Assembly (NCBI GenBank): GCA_030141605.1
Contig: JAQGDQ010000167.1
Location: 420,377-458,203, forward strand
From: Tubiluchus corallicola
Taxonomy: Eukaryota; Priapulida; Priapulimorpha; Priapulimorphida; Tubiluchidae
Length of the DNA: 37,827 nucleotides
Reading direction: 5' to 3'
The notes under the pieces are model-generated. The model ran no database searches. It was not told the origin of the DNA and saw only the letters and a program-made list of their open reading frames with translations. A program made the translations under genes and the position numbers. The first letter of the stretch is position 1. Each line of letters opens with the position of its first letter. Shown here piece by piece: positions 9,196 through 22,269 of this stretch.

Positions 9196-12095
9196 ACTTT
9201 ACGATTACAACTGCCATGCATCGATACTGTGCGATATTGAAGTATTGAAGCCAGTACGACGTATATGTGACCTTGAAAAGTGATAAATTAATAGTAAAAT
9301 GTGACGTCAGCACGAAGTCATCTGGAAGCCATACACCGCTGCATGTCTGATCTTTGGCATTGCAAAAAATTTGAATTTAGCTGGGAAAAACTTGCGAAAT
9401 CAACAACTGGGATGATGTTTTAAACAAACCAGATTTGCAAGCTGACATATTCGTATAGTCGGTGCTTCAAAGCAAGAATTATGTAGTAGTGATTGATCAC
9501 CGAGAATATTACTAACAGAACTTTTCCATACAGCTCACTGAAAATGGGTTTTTGAGAAATTGTTCAATTAAATTTATTTCATACACTTAAAAGTACATCG
9601 CATTATATTAAAAATTAGAACACACAGCTATACTATAAAATTACGATAGAAATTGTTAAATATTTACATATATACACACATACGCACCCAGACACAAAAC
9701 ATTCACACACAATACAGATCATTAAAAAATCAATACACAGAGGTATAAAATCCAACAAAACTTACATTTAAAATGGTAAAAGATGTTGATCTTATAGTGT
9801 AAAACATAGTACCATTCGTCCATATAATTGTATTACTATTGTTTAAAGGTGACGTTTTTGTATAAAAGAGAAATTTCTTATAAGTCTTTGTTTCTCTGCA
9901 AGTATAGAATGATTTAGAAATTAAAATAAATTTCTTTTGTACTGAACTGAATTGAATTACATTGATATTCCGCAAGATAGCTGTATACAGGATGGAATTA
10001 AATCATTCCGTATAATAGGCCCAAGTTTAATTGGGAAACAGTTTTTGAGCCACCCTATAGTAGGAACTATACTCCAAGTTCAGTTACATAAATAGCAGCT
10101 ATCACTTCAAGAAGGAATTGTTAAAGCATAAGAAAACCCTTTAGTTACAAAAAGCTAGAAAAATTCGTCTTGACACGAATATTTTGTACTACTCAGAATT
10201 TTCTTTTCTAGTTACATATAGGTAACTTCGTGTTGATATTTTTTGTAATATAAAATTGCCTTTCTTCCCCACTAAATAAATAAAATTTCTTTCATCTATG
10301 CTAAAATGATTGTAAGTTTACAAAAATCTACGTTTAACGTAAGGCAACACATTTTACCCAGCAGAATTAAAATTTTAATGAATATTTTGAATAACTCTTA
10401 TAAAAACTTCGCATCTAATTGTTTTTCTCATTACTTAGTGTTATTACTTATTTTTTTATTATTGTAAGTAACTTTTATATGCACTTCTATATACATGGAA
10501 ACCACATTTTGTGTCTGTAACTTGTTTTATCTTACAAATGTACTGAAATAAATGTCAATGAATAAATGTCTATAATAATCTCATAGAATTGCCGCTTTTC
10601 CGCTTTTCCCTTTCTTATTAGTGTATCTTGAACTAATTTCCATGATCAATGGCTACCAAAACGTGTTATTATTTTCTGTGAACGTTTCTTTGACGTAACA
10701 GAACAAAACTAGAGTTCTTTGTTGCAAAGAAAAGGCACCCCTCGACCATCATTTTCTGTACTTTAATATATACTTCGAAATATTGAAATTACCACATACT
10801 ATACACGTATAAAATTCCTTGCTTAAAAATGCAAAAGAAATTAAACCACTCGTATCTCCCGCCAAACGGACTAGCTGAGGTCATATTTGAAAAAAATGAC
10901 GTAAGTTGGTGGACAGCGCGAAGACACTCATGACAAAGCTTCATAGTTCACTCTGAAATTCCGCTATTCTAGCTGAATATATTTTTGTGAGTTACGGGGC
11001 GTTTATGTAAAAATCAGTCATCGGATCAATTGGCAATAACTTTAAAGTGCTTACTTAGCTTTAATCGACAGGACTGTACCACAAAATGCGTAAGTACTAC
11101 ACAATTCCACAATTATAATTATAAAAAATAATCATGGAAAACTGCGAAGATGTCAGCATGTCAGCATACAGAAGGTGCCGGGTGGTTTACTTATCATATA
11201 GAGTTCGCTTTAAGCTTGTTAAAATTATTATTTTGTTACTTTGTAGGCGACTCGGCGTTAACTAGCCGAGTTGGAGTCTTGGATATTACTGTATTATCGT
11301 CGATAATTGGTTTTCAAAACTAAAAAATAGTATTAATATGCTTTCGCTTAACGTTTTGGATTGTTTGTAGTAGATAACAGTAACTGTAGCAGGAAAAGAA
11401 GTTTGTTCAAGCACCTGACGACGTAAGTGTTTATGTCGCACAGTAATCGGTTGACGCCATTTTTCATTCAAAATGAGAGCGCCCGAGTTTGAAGTGATCG
11501 CGACTTAAATTGATTTTATTACTTACACATTTGCTTATCAGAATTTTATTGTTGAAGCTTTGTAACATTTTTCTCAAATATTAAAACACCTCAGCTTCCC
11601 GAGAGACTTGGCTTTTGCTTGAACAATTTATGCTTACTGGCTCACGTTGCTCATAAAATATTCTCACAGATTAAGAACGCAATCGCATTTTCTAGATTCT
11701 GTTTAGTAGCTTCGCAATTAGTTGCTGCCATTTCGCGTTTCCCACCTCGTATCATTTTCACAGCAAATGTTATTGGTTGTAATTATGCGCGGTATTTCAA
11801 TAGTGAATCATTATTAAATTCGTGATCATAATATTTGATCGAGTAGAGAGCGTTTTACAGCCGTGGCAATATTAGGATTGTGTGCATAGCAAGATTTTGG
11901 CGTTAACGTGCAAATTATTGTTTATTGTCGCAGTAACACTAGGACTGTGTACATAGCAAGATATGGCATTAATTCCAGTTTACAGAACTGGCAGTGTCGT
12001 ATCGTTTTACCGATTATTAAAATTAATGGAACAATTATGTAGATAACAGTACATACGCTATAATTGTCAAAGATGGTAGTTAGGGTGAGGATGAT
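9196..12095. other. Long gene-free A+T-rich stretch
   Basis: No ORF carries a domain. Several pieces look like LINE 3' tails: AATAAA-rich sequence around 10505-10570 and an antisense-like A+T tract around 9565-9730. A possible 95-bp short inverted-repeat piece lies at 9969-10063 (TATACAGGATGG ... CCACCCTATAGTA). A 45-bp direct duplication occurs at 11866-11911 and 11930-11975, sharing TAGGAYTGTGTRCATAGCAA. Confidence 0.35.
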
Positions 12096-12358
12096 ACGAA
12101 AACAATGATAATGACGACAATGATGATGAGTACGATAGCGAGAATGTCGATGACGCATGACGGTGATGACAATGATTTTGACGAGGCTGACGCTAATGAT
12201 GATAACCATGATGACGATGACGATGACGACGGAGGCGACGACGACGACAACAACGACGACGATGATGATGATGGTGATGATGAAGATGATGATGATGACG
12301 ATGATGATGATGATGAAGATGATGATGATGACGATGATGATGATAACAAATGATGATG
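12096..12358. repeat. (GAT)n/(GAC)n microsatellite
   Basis: Purine-rich imperfect GATGAC trinucleotide array. It generates Asp-rich, Met/Thr-rich and (antisense) Ser-rich frames on both strands. None is treated as a gene because all disappear outside the repeat. Confidence 0.93.
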
Positions 12359-12743
12359 AGCTAGTGTACAGAATTGGTGAAGTTGTTGTTTAAAGGAAAA
12401 TTACACCATTACTTATAGTTGATAAGTTCACCAGTTTGCAAAACTATCATAATGACAAATTGACAATGGCAGCCGTGACAGCGACAGTGACACTGGCATA
12501 ACGGTAATGGCAGCACTGACAGCGTTAATTACCAGGTAGATGGATACAGACAAAATTCAGAGCGTCGATGTTTAGTCTGTTTGTGCCCTTTCAGAGCGTT
12601 TCTCTTTTCTATTTTTAGACTAAATGAATGATGTTCATATTTGATTGATTCTCTAGACGTGTAGGAAGAGAAATGATCGATCTGTCTTCAACACAGGGAC
12701 TACAGTAATAAAACTTTCTATTGGTTGTTTGCATTGCACCTGC

Positions 12744-12910
12744 CTCCTCCTCCCTTTCTTCCTACCTATTTCCTCTTTCTCTTTCTTTCTTTCTTCCCAA
12801 TTTCTTCTTTGCCTTTCTCATATTTTACGATCTCTCCCATCATTCCCTTTTCTCTCTCACTCTCACTCTCTCTTTCCTTTCTTTTTCTCTCTCTTTCTCC
12901 CCCTCCCTCC

Positions 12911-12969
<59 letters not shown>

Positions 12970-12990
12970 TTCTTCTCTCTCCTCAATTTT
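12744..12990. repeat. Polypyrimidine tract with (TC)n core
   Basis: Almost pure pyrimidine on the plus strand, with a perfect (TC)n run at about 12915-12960 and (TTTC)n on the left side. Three overlapping plus frames exist only because of the repeat. A (TTTTAG)n run follows at about 13087-13118. Confidence 0.93.
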
Positions 12991-12999
12991 TCGTCCACT

Positions 13000-13870
13000 T
13001 TATAACTAAGCGGCATAGTCAATCTTTCATTTCCATCCTATTACTTTCACTTTTAACCGTTGTTTTAATTTCTTTATTAGCTGTTCTTTCATTAGTTTTA
13101 GTTTTAGTTTTAGTTTTTTCAATTCCTACAATAATTGATTCATGCAATTTTAAAATTATTGGATTTGCCAATGCATCACACATGTTGTCTAAGTTCACAT
13201 ATCTTGCACAATATCATTCTGCTTGGCTAAAGTGAGTGACAGAACTGGCGATGAGAGACAGACTGGTCACCCACCTTGCAAATATATAATGCAAAGCACC
13301 GTGTCTATACAATAACGTATAATATGCAATTTGTGCATGTGTTCCATCTGTTTCCATCTTGACACGAACAAGCACATTATATCAGCAGGAATATTATTGA
13401 TTATTCTCTTACCTATATCTGTAATTAAGTGCCTCTATTAATCAAACAAGCAACAGTATCAGCAATTGCATTTATTTATTGCGAGAGATTTATTTGACTA
13501 GCAATATCTACCTTAATAATATAGCATGCTAAATGTACATAATGGTGATTTCGTCATATTTGGCAATAATAACTTTATCCAATTTGATTTTAATGTGAAG
13601 ACAGGTACATTTTTAGACATTTTTGTACCTCTGTACATTTACTCCTTGTGGCTTTTTGAACCCAAAAGCAAACAGCTCCCAGATTTTGCACAGATGTCAA
13701 GATTGGCGATTGCAGCCTTAGGAGTTTCAATTTTAAGATGCAGACATTTTTTATGCATTTTGAGCATCGACTTTGGATATTTTGAACCAAACACACTGAA
13801 TTTCCACTTCTTATTCAGACCTACTCCTGTACCAAGTCTGATGACTACAGCTTCACCCATTTTGATTTTG
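13000..13870. other. Non-coding, no gene recognised
   Basis: The open frame at 13526-14068 is long mainly because it runs into the CA/CGCA/GCAG microsatellite. Its non-repeat part has no recognisable domain, and the antisense strand is open over the same stretch. Confidence 0.4.
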
Positions 13871-13875
13871 TTGTG

Positions 13876-13899
13876 CATACATACATACATACACGCGCG

Positions 13900-13942
<43 letters not shown>

Positions 13943-13963
13943 GCACGCACGCACGCACGCACG

Positions 13964-13994
<31 letters not shown>

Positions 13995-14008
13995 ACAGAC
14001 AGACAGAC
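13876..14008. repeat. Compound microsatellite (ATAC)-(CA)-(CGCA)-(GGCA)-(GACA)
   Basis: Five neighbouring arrays, each one substitution from the next, read in order CATA, CA, CGCA, GGCA, GACA. They look like a stepwise mutated and expanded tract. Confidence 0.95.
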
Positions 14009-14009
14009 C

Positions 14010-15360
14010 CACTGTTGCCAGCGTCGATAAAAACTAATAACAATAACAAACAACAATTAAAAAAATAAATAAAATAAATAAATACGCTAAAGATTTGAAA
14101 CAAATTTATATACATAGTGATTAGCGTGACAACTTTCTTGTCACGGAAGAGCTCGATGGAGAACTTAGCTCCTAACAATTCATCTTCTCCGGATTAATTA
14201 AATACTTTTACAGATTGGCATCTACTGCATCGCGTGTATGTAAGTTGTATAAAGCACGTGTGTACGTGCCTGATGCTCTGTTTCCGTTTGTAAACGAACC
14301 TCACTATAGAATCTTTTTAGAAGCCTCGTTCTGCTACTCTATGTGCTAAACTTCACTGGCCCTTTCTCTTCGGCGCTCCGTACAATATTCAATTACAGAA
14401 ACTTTAAATAAACCTTTCTCTGAACGCAGTACTTTCCGGAAAAGCCTGGAAGGGCGGATCCAGGATTCCGAACAGGGCACTTCTTAGCCAAAATAGCGCG
14501 CAATATGAAAAAATGACAAAACAAAAACGTTTATAGGAATCTCTTCTTTCTTCCAGGTTTTCTTATCATGCATGTTCCGTTCTTAAAAGTTCACAGATAA
14601 GCCTAGTTTTATTTTTGTTTCTAGCTCCCCAGATGAAGCCAATTATTTCAAACACTATTTATAACTAGCTCATAGTTTTCACAATTGTTCAATCTCAGAG
14701 CAAATTAAGTGCTACTCTAATCAGTACTGTAATGGCACTATTATTATTTTTTACTTTAAGGTTATAATGTACACAAAACATTCAACAAAAACTTGATGAT
14801 GGTAAAATATAATTCATGCTTGGCTATTTCTCACCGTACAGTGAGCCAAGTGAGCTCAAATTGGTCCATTGTAGATGTAGACAGTACATGTGGAAGGCGC
14901 AAATGTGATACGTGCGAATGTGCATACGCTGGGATCAAAACAGACAGTTGTTTCCGTTTCCTTTTCTACCAGACAGTTGTTTCCGTTTCCCGTTGTTTCA
15001 ATTTTTATCGTATAAATATAATTTGTAGAAAAAAGCATTGTCGGTTCCAATTTTCTGTCGCCCATTCATACAGGCGAACTTTAACTCTGCACAACAGCCA
15101 TGGCTCAAGAATTCACGGCTAGCTATTTTTGACTTCCTAATAATAAAAAGAAAACTTAGTCGTGTTATTGTTATTCCTGGTTTCTCAGAAATGCATGTAC
15201 TATATGTAATGTATGTACGTATGCATGTGTGTAAGGCTAAGAATTGTGAAAGGTACTCCACCCCTAGCCAGTATATACGATATTTTTGCACAGTCAATAA
15301 AGCCTTAGATATATTAGCCTGTTATTCTTCAACTGCAAAAAAACAGATGAAATGATGACA
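14010..15360. other. Non-coding, no gene recognised
   Basis: It contains a 29-bp tandem duplication at about 14940-14997 (unit begins CAGACAGTTGTTTCCGTTTC) and one GGGCGGATCCAGGATTC box at about 14453-14469. Similar GGGCGGATCC boxes occur at about 19552 and, inverted, about 32927. Open frames at 14793-15355 lack domains. Confidence 0.35.
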
Positions 15361-15491
15361 TACAGGATGTTCCAGAAGAAACAGTGGAGTAGAAATTTAC
15401 TGATGTGCTCAAATACTCTGATAAAATCACAAACGAATGTTAGCATGCACTTCTGCATTATGACGTCATGCACTTGTGCATTATGACGTCA
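15361..15491 (+). repeat. Interspersed repeat family B, copy 2, with internal 23-bp duplication
   Basis: Starts TACAGGATGTTCCAGAAG and aligns with 8113-8212 (shared TGATAAAATCACAA- and ACTTCTGCATTATGACG-type blocks). Its end is duplicated: 15446-15468 and 15469-15491 differ at one base. Each copy ends in the palindromic CRE-like TGACGTCA. Confidence 0.7.
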
Positions 15492-15540
15492 GAGTGATAC
15501 AAAAATATTAAATTTAAAAAAAATTACAAATTCCTATTTC

Positions 15541-15800
<260 letters not shown>

Positions 15801-15839
15801 AGTCAGACAAATAAAAACTTCATTTGCCAATTTAAATTT

Positions 15840-16615
15840 TATGTGTGCAAAGAAAAAAGTACAATGCAATTCAGCAAGCATCTACACATTCTCTTTTTAG
15901 TTGTCAGGACTTTGGAAAGCGCCCTCTGGGAACTGAATTTACTTTATTTTATTTGTCTCGACATCACTGCAGTTGCTTACTGTTTCGCCAGCAAACGTTT
16001 AGAGTTAATTGGACTCATTTCGCTAGCAGCAATCTACGGAAGTGCCTGTTAGAACGTGTCTTACGTATAAGATGTCTTATTTGCTGGACGAAAACGAGGC
16101 TCTCGACTGCCGAGAAGATTTCTCATGTTCATTAAACCGATTAAGAGGGCTGATTGTTTCCTTATAGAAAACCCCTACAGGAACATTATGTGATAGAAAT
16201 AAACTCGCATTGATTTCTAAAGATGTCTCTTCTCACTAGAATAGAAGCACTTACTATAATATGCTTGGATCTCGCAGGTCCGACTAAGACTTGCTCATTT
16301 CTTGTAAAGTTAATGGCTTCCGTCAGAAAACCGGGGAAGCACTTAATTTTTACCGTTGTCAAAAAATCCATTTTTGTAAAAATTTAAAATACGTATTATT
16401 AGGGCAAATCTATTTGCATATTAGAATGAAAGCAACACCATTGTGATAACGTATAGGCAGATTCTTTTAACGAGCATAAATATCTAAGTGCTGTATTTGA
16501 AAACCGAAAAATTGGACTCTGGAAAGTGAAGAGTTCGTAATATCCTCATGCAAAATTTAACCCTCCTATGATGAAAAAGTGAGACCTGAGAGAGCCTTCA
16601 AGATAAATATGACAA
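15840..16615. other. Non-coding, no gene recognised
   Basis: Two short overlapping plus frames at 15843-16135 have no known domain. G+C rises slightly around 15910-16130. I see nothing supportable. Confidence 0.35.
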
Positions 16616-16618
16616 GAG

Positions 16619-16677
16619 CAACGCACAACAACAACAACAATAACAACAACAACAACAACAACAACAATAACAATTAA
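16619..16677. repeat. (CAA)n microsatellite
   Basis: ACAACAACAA units with occasional ATA interruptions. Confidence 0.93.
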
Positions 16678-17221
16678 ATTGACCATACTTTCGTGCTGCA
16701 TCCAAAAATAACACTTGAGTAAGAAGAATTACAATAATATTCCCCAGTTTAAACAGTGAAGTTTTGTTTCTTAAATACTGCTAAACATTAAACGCAATAT
16801 TTCGATATAAATTACTGGCGTCCTTAAACAAAACTAAAATATGTAAAATGAAATGAAAAATCGTATAAAAGCAAACTTAAATACGTGAAAATTGACTTAA
16901 GATTATTAGAAAACACCCAAAGAGTTTTTAAAAAGCCGTGCTAATTCACAATATAAGCGATTAATTAACAGATAAACAAGTTCTAAAAATTTTTTGGTTG
17001 GACCTGGTTTAAGAACATTTATACAGTAAAATTTTTTCAAAAAGACGAGTTGACTCATAAAACAAGAGGCTATTTTTGTAAACATATTTCTTTTTTATCA
17101 GAATTGAAAATGAAGCCCCAACAGGCTTAAATAAACTCTCTTCCGATACATGTTGGAACTTTTTATACTCATTTCCCAGTTTTCACTCCTACATCATCAT
17201 TATAAATAATTAAATAAATAA

Positions 17222-17432
17222 ACACCTCTTATTAGCACAATAATGCCACCTAGTTACCAGTTTTATATTATATTTGCTGAATTTTATGCGTCGTGTCTTG
17301 CTAGTCAAAATTATCTCCTGAACTTTTTCGTGAAAAACGAATTAAGTCTGTAGACTTTACTTTGAGGTACAACTAAAAACTATTGAGATATAAATATAGG
17401 AATTATCGAAATGTATATAATGCTAAAAGTGC
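17222..17432. repeat. Direct duplication, unit 1
   Basis: Aligns with 17751-17962 at a near-constant offset of 529-530 bp, at roughly 80% identity by eye. Shared blocks are TGCCACCTAGTTACC, AACTTTTTCG and ACTATTGAGATATAAA, ending at TATATAATGCTAAAA. Confidence 0.85.
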
Positions 17433-17750
17433 TAATTAACAGATAAGAAATGAGAAGAAATTGAAAAAATAGACGACACATGAGAGCAATTATAGAATTT
17501 GATGTACACGTATTGCAGCAAACAATATTTGGTACACATGCACATGCACATGCATGCATATCTTCTCTTTGGCTTAACACAGTTAATTTACGGTGATTTC
17601 GCCTCTCCATAGGAAACGAGTCAATCGAAGATCGATTTGGCTATCAGACGGAGTCTTGAGTGTGTAGATCAGAATAAATGCAGCAATTATGAAAACTAAC
17701 AGACACTTTAGAGATCTGAGGGGGCATCCCAGACCTCTCATAGATATATA

Positions 17751-17962
17751 CTACCTCATATTAGCTGAATTATGCCACCTAGTTACCCAGTTTGATATTA
17801 GATTTGCTAAATTTTATGCATGAGGTCTTACTAGTCAAATTTGTTTCTAAACTTTTTCGCGAAAAATGCAATTAATTCTGTTGACACTACTTTGAATTAC
17901 AACTCACAACTATTGAGATATAAAAATAAGAACTATCGAAATATATATAATGCTAAAACTGC
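17751..17962. repeat. Direct duplication, unit 2
   Basis: Second unit of the local duplication, diverged from 17222-17432 by scattered substitutions and small indels. That pattern suggests an old tandem or segmental event, or two copies of one dispersed repeat. About 320 bp of unrelated sequence separates the units. Confidence 0.85.
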
Positions 17963-17969
17963 AATTTCG

Positions 17970-18440
17970 CATGTAAAACAAATTGTCTCTAAGTGACCTT
18001 ATAATGAGACCAATGAGAAGAATTCTAATGTACTATTTGTGAAAGATATTGTAAATGCAATCGAGTGTAATCATTTTGAATTTTTGAACAGAAATAAACT
18101 TAACCTGATACTTGATTGGATATGTCAAAATTAACTTTAGTAATGTATTATTTTTATTGTGCTCCCCTCGACTAATTGCTGTATCATTTTTGTTCTTTTT
18201 TGTTTAAATTGCCACAATATGTAAATATTCTTGTCTATGTTACTAACAAATTCAAAATTGTGCTTTGCTTTGCAACAGGGAACTTCAGAAACTGGACGCA
18301 CGAAGCTGGTAAAAACGAAATTAAATTTTTGCTTTATGGTTGTCACCAGAGTTGTACTAAAAAGTTATCTTCATTTAAGTCAGTTCAAGTCCAGTTCATT
18401 GCCCATTCATAATGTGTCATAAAACCCCAAAAAGGACAAT
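17970..18440. other. Non-coding, no gene recognised
   Basis: A+T-rich. The 60-80-codon frames on both strands around 18137-18420 overlap each other and have no motif. Confidence 0.35.
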
Positions 18441-18468
18441 TATCAGCAAATAAAGAATTAAAAGTCTA

Positions 18469-18960
18469 AAAGATAGACAGATAAATAGGTAGACAGATAA
18501 AAGGTTTATTTTCATACAAAAATTACAGTTAAAAAACTGAATAAGACATTAGTTGTAAACAATAAAAAGATAAAAAATATACTAAAATCATACAAACCTA
18601 TGGTAAAAAATACGCAGTAACACAATGAAGCATTATTCAAAAAAATTAAATAAAGAACTAAAAGAATAAACCTATTTGTTAAGATCATTTAAAAGTCTTT
18701 TCATATAAGATAAACGTGACTAAAACATGGGATATATTTTATGTGTATCTTCAAACGAGGCTTTCCTTTTTCTGATGATAAATTTGAACAAATAGGTAAT
18801 AAATGTCAGTGTCTTTCCGAATTTCTTATTCTAAGTGCATAAGTTAAAACAAGGTAGGTAGGCCTTTCAATGAGTTTTTCAACTTCAGAGACTTCAAAAC
18901 GATTGAGTTTACATTATGGCAACTAAAATAAAATGTACAACGACATTAAAGACTCACAGA
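18469..18960 (-). repeat. Possible decayed LINE, minus orientation
   Basis: Read on the minus strand, the stretch ends with AATAAACCTTTTATCTG and a TCTG/TATC tetranucleotide tail (about 18469-18505), like a LINE 3' end with simple-repeat tail. Upstream a partly open frame reads FEVSEVEKLIERPTYLVLTY and, after stops, further basic segments. No diagnostic reverse-transcriptase motif was found, so this is tentative. Confidence 0.35.
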
Positions 18961-19247
18961 AAATATTAATTTACTAACCTAAAGGGATTTTGTACAAATA
19001 GGAAGTGGCGTTTTTACTTTTACCGAACGGGCAGTATTGTTGCCTGGCTGTCGCTACGTCGGGACGCAACGTGATCTGACGTTTTCAACGCATTCGCGTC
19101 TCATGCAATTTCCGTCACTACGCGCTTCAGAATCTCTGCAATTCAGAAGTTGGTAAGAATACGATTCTCTCAAATAACACAAAAGGATAAAAACACAACA
19201 AAAGATGTGTTGGACAAGGTACAATAAAAGTAAGTTTAATAAAATAA

Positions 19248-19351
<104 letters not shown>

Positions 19352-19983
19352 TGATCTCATACTTGCAAATGGACTATCCTTCACAGCATCAGCAGCCAAC
19401 GCTCGAAGAATGGCGAGTCATGAGCGGCTAATTTACCAATTCACGTCTGAATTTGCAAAGGCTAATCAGCATTATGTTCTGCTTTCGTCATCAAACACGC
19501 TGTACTACTACCCATCTCATGCATAATGTATTCACTCCCCATATTCCTGGGCGGATCCATTCTTTGGGAGTCTCCTAGTGTTAAAAGTGCATCACACCAA
19601 AAAAAAATTAGAGGAAGACGTTTCCTTCGTGCAATACCATATTTCTAAAGCGCTTGCTACTGGGGCGTTTTCAGCACCCAGAAGTTTGTTTAGCATGTAA
19701 TACGAAGTTGGCATTTAGCCAAAAATTTCAGCTCAGAGATGACGTGAAGAAAAATCTAATATTCGGTAATTTACTCGACCAGCCGCTAAATGTTAAGGCA
19801 GTATTCGTCACTTTCTAATCATTACAGGTTGTGGCATTTTTACCCTAATTGTTTCATTGATCGGTTAGCAGTTGGTACTAACTGAACGGTACTGAATAGT
19901 TGGAAATACAGCTATGGATAAATTATGGGTGAGTTAAAAATCCAAAGCAATACTAAATTAGAAAGTCTGAATTTTTTGTACTT

Positions 19984-20047
19984 CACTGGGATTCGAAGCC
20001 AGTCCTTCTGCTTTCCAGGCCACTATGCTAACCACTATAGACAGCTG
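19984..20047 (-). ncRNA. tRNA-derived fragment (tRNA pseudogene or SINE head)
   Basis: The minus strand reads CTATAGTGGTTAGCATAGTGG, then CCTGGAAAGCAGAAGG, then GGCTTCGAATCCC. This is the order of an A-box/D-arm, an anticodon-arm-like piece with GGA in the loop, and a B-box/T-loop (compare GGTTCGAATCC). Stems are not well paired and the acceptor arm was not identified, so it is not a functional tRNA gene. No poly-A or SINE tail could be fixed. Confidence 0.5.
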
Positions 20048-20140
20048 TACGCTGACACTTCAGTTTTCAGGCATTGTTCAGACTTGCCCTATAAACTATG
20101 CCCAAGTTTGCTCTATAAACTACTAGATGTTACTTTACCA

Positions 20141-20313
<173 letters not shown>

Positions 20314-22060
20314 TAGGAGAAATAATTTTAATCAGGAATGGTATCACCACATAGAGAATGAAGTGCAACACAGTGCACATTGGATGTGAAATAAAAAATT
20401 AAATTCAATTTCAAATTCTTTCCCAGCTGTCTCTTTCCCTCTAAATTCTTAGTAAACGCACACATCAAATCAACTGTCCTTAGCTTTTATACCCGATTAT
20501 AGAGCTTCCACTGTAGTGCAACCTAGAGGATTGCCAGATCTGTCCATTGAGTTTTCTATTTCTACATACTTTAAACGTCTGGCACACAAGAACTGACACT
20601 AGCACGACAGTCGGCACGAGCAGCACCTCTCAACACTACCTCTCGCTTTCAACCGCCCAGGCTTGTTCTTCAAGTCACTGATATCACTCGTCGCAACACT
20701 AGGGCCGAGATTATCAGCACTAGCGATCATTTGGTGTTCATTTTTTACCGACCCAGAAGTTCTGTTACGCTGCATAAAAGGGAAGGTTGTGACTGACACA
20801 TTCAAGTTCATATTTTGCTGGAAGCCGTTCAGCACCAAAGACAACTGTTATATAACGGAGTCACGCAACCCAAGATGGATCACAACGTCAGAAACAGAAG
20901 TTATTCGATCTGGAAAAGCAGGTTGCAGCCTGTGACAAACTCTTGGAAGGCCCTCGAAAACAATCAAATGTCTAGCAATCATTTGCGACTGTAACAATGC
21001 TTCCTACATTAGTTGACAAATTATAAAATTAGGGACTTCTCGGGTAATAATTACCCAAACCAACAGCAATAAGAGCTTGGGTACGGCCAAGGGCGTATCA
21101 AAACTTCACGACGCCCTATGTTGTTGTTGTGTAGTACTTCGTACTTGTTCTTATATAGCGCTCATATAGCTACTTGTCTCAGTAACTGCCTGTGGTGTGT
21201 TATACAATGCTTGTTTTACATGAATATGAATGGATACAAGTTGGACGCCTAAAATGTGGCGACCCTCAAACTTTGGCGCCCTATAGCCTTGTTAGCATAT
21301 TGGTTAATACGGCTGTTACGACTAGTGCAGATGGGGCAGGCCTGACTAGATGTAAGGTAGTCACTGGAGATTCCTTGGCCGAGCAATAAGTTTACATAAA
21401 ATTTTACTTTAAAGAGGGATCTGCCCACAAACTCCAGATAGTGGCGACTTCACAGCAAGGGTAGTCTACGGGGGGCGCTACCACTTCAAGATGGTGTTGG
21501 TTCTGTCTTGTGGGATTCTGTATTAGCACTTGTCGGTTAATCGAATTAAATGCAACAGAACAATGATGCAACAATAATAATTATAATGTACTGTAATCAC
21601 GTTTAATGACAAAACATTAGGCACGAAAATCAAACCGACGAAATATGTCATTAAAGCACAATACATCAAAACAAAACATTGGCAAAAATATCAGAAAAAC
21701 GTTATTGGGCAAAATTGAAAGCAAAATTAAGTAATACATTGGGTATTAAACCTAAACCTGGGTACAGCGTTTAGTCGTATTTGCCTGTTTTTTGCACAGC
21801 AAAATCAAAGCAGGTGAAGCTACAATTCCCCAAACTTGGCACTGGGATAAGACTGGAAAAGCCGGAAAGTCACGTATTTTGAATTTGGAAGGTCAAAGGT
21901 TAAGGTTTCAAGATCAGAAAATGTTTACAAAATGAAATTTGTTCTGTAATGTAAACCATCCCTAAAAACCATATACATCTTTAAAACGGGTCATTTTACA
22001 CCATGGTCTGAACAAAGCATATTATTTTCCCTTAAACTCTGTTGCCACCATAAATATCAT
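20314..22060. other. Non-coding, no gene recognised
   Basis: Frames on both strands at 20599-20935 overlap and carry no domain. G+C is higher at about 20580-20930 and 21060-21480 (GGGCGTATCAAAACTTC, GGGGGGCGCTACCAC) than in the surroundings, possibly from an old transposon that I cannot identify. Confidence 0.35.
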
Positions 22061-22063
22061 AAT

Positions 22064-22118
22064 GATCACCACCACCATCATCACCATCATCATCATTGTC
22101 GTCGTCGTCGCCGTCATT
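22064..22118. repeat. (CAC/CAT)n-(GTC)n trinucleotide tract
   Basis: ATCACC and CATCAT units, then four GTC units. It is short and imperfect. Confidence 0.85.
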
Positions 22119-22269
22119 ATCTGCCTTTTTGCTTGTTTCGTCTCACAGCTGAATATCAAGGGAGTAAATTTTTGCGGAAAAGCGGTCATTTATTTATAAT
22201 AACATCACAGTTGCTCGTGAATTCATACACTCTTGTAGAAATAAAACCATTTGTTCCGCTAACGGGAGT

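Noticed and set aside
12080-12393. Open frames (Asp-rich, Met/Thr-rich, Ser-rich) on both strands
   Set aside because: All are translations of one GAT/GAC microsatellite; composition collapses outside the repeat and every frame is open.
13087-13118. (TTTTAG)n as a telomere-like repeat
   Set aside because: Only about four units, no TTAGGG, inside ordinary A+T/pyrimidine-rich sequence: a simple repeat.
13526-14178. 180-codon plus frame and 179-codon minus frame over the same DNA
   Set aside because: Both gain length from the CA/CGCA/GCAG microsatellite. The unique parts overlap on opposite strands and show no domain.
14451-14469. GGGCGGATCC box shared with about 19552 and about 32927 as a transposon end
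   Set aside because: Only about 10-12 bases are shared; no inverted partner or target duplication could be found, so no element is claimed.
19984-20047. Functional tRNA gene
   Set aside because: Boxes resemble a tRNA but the stems do not pair properly and there is no acceptor arm; kept only as a tRNA-derived fragment.
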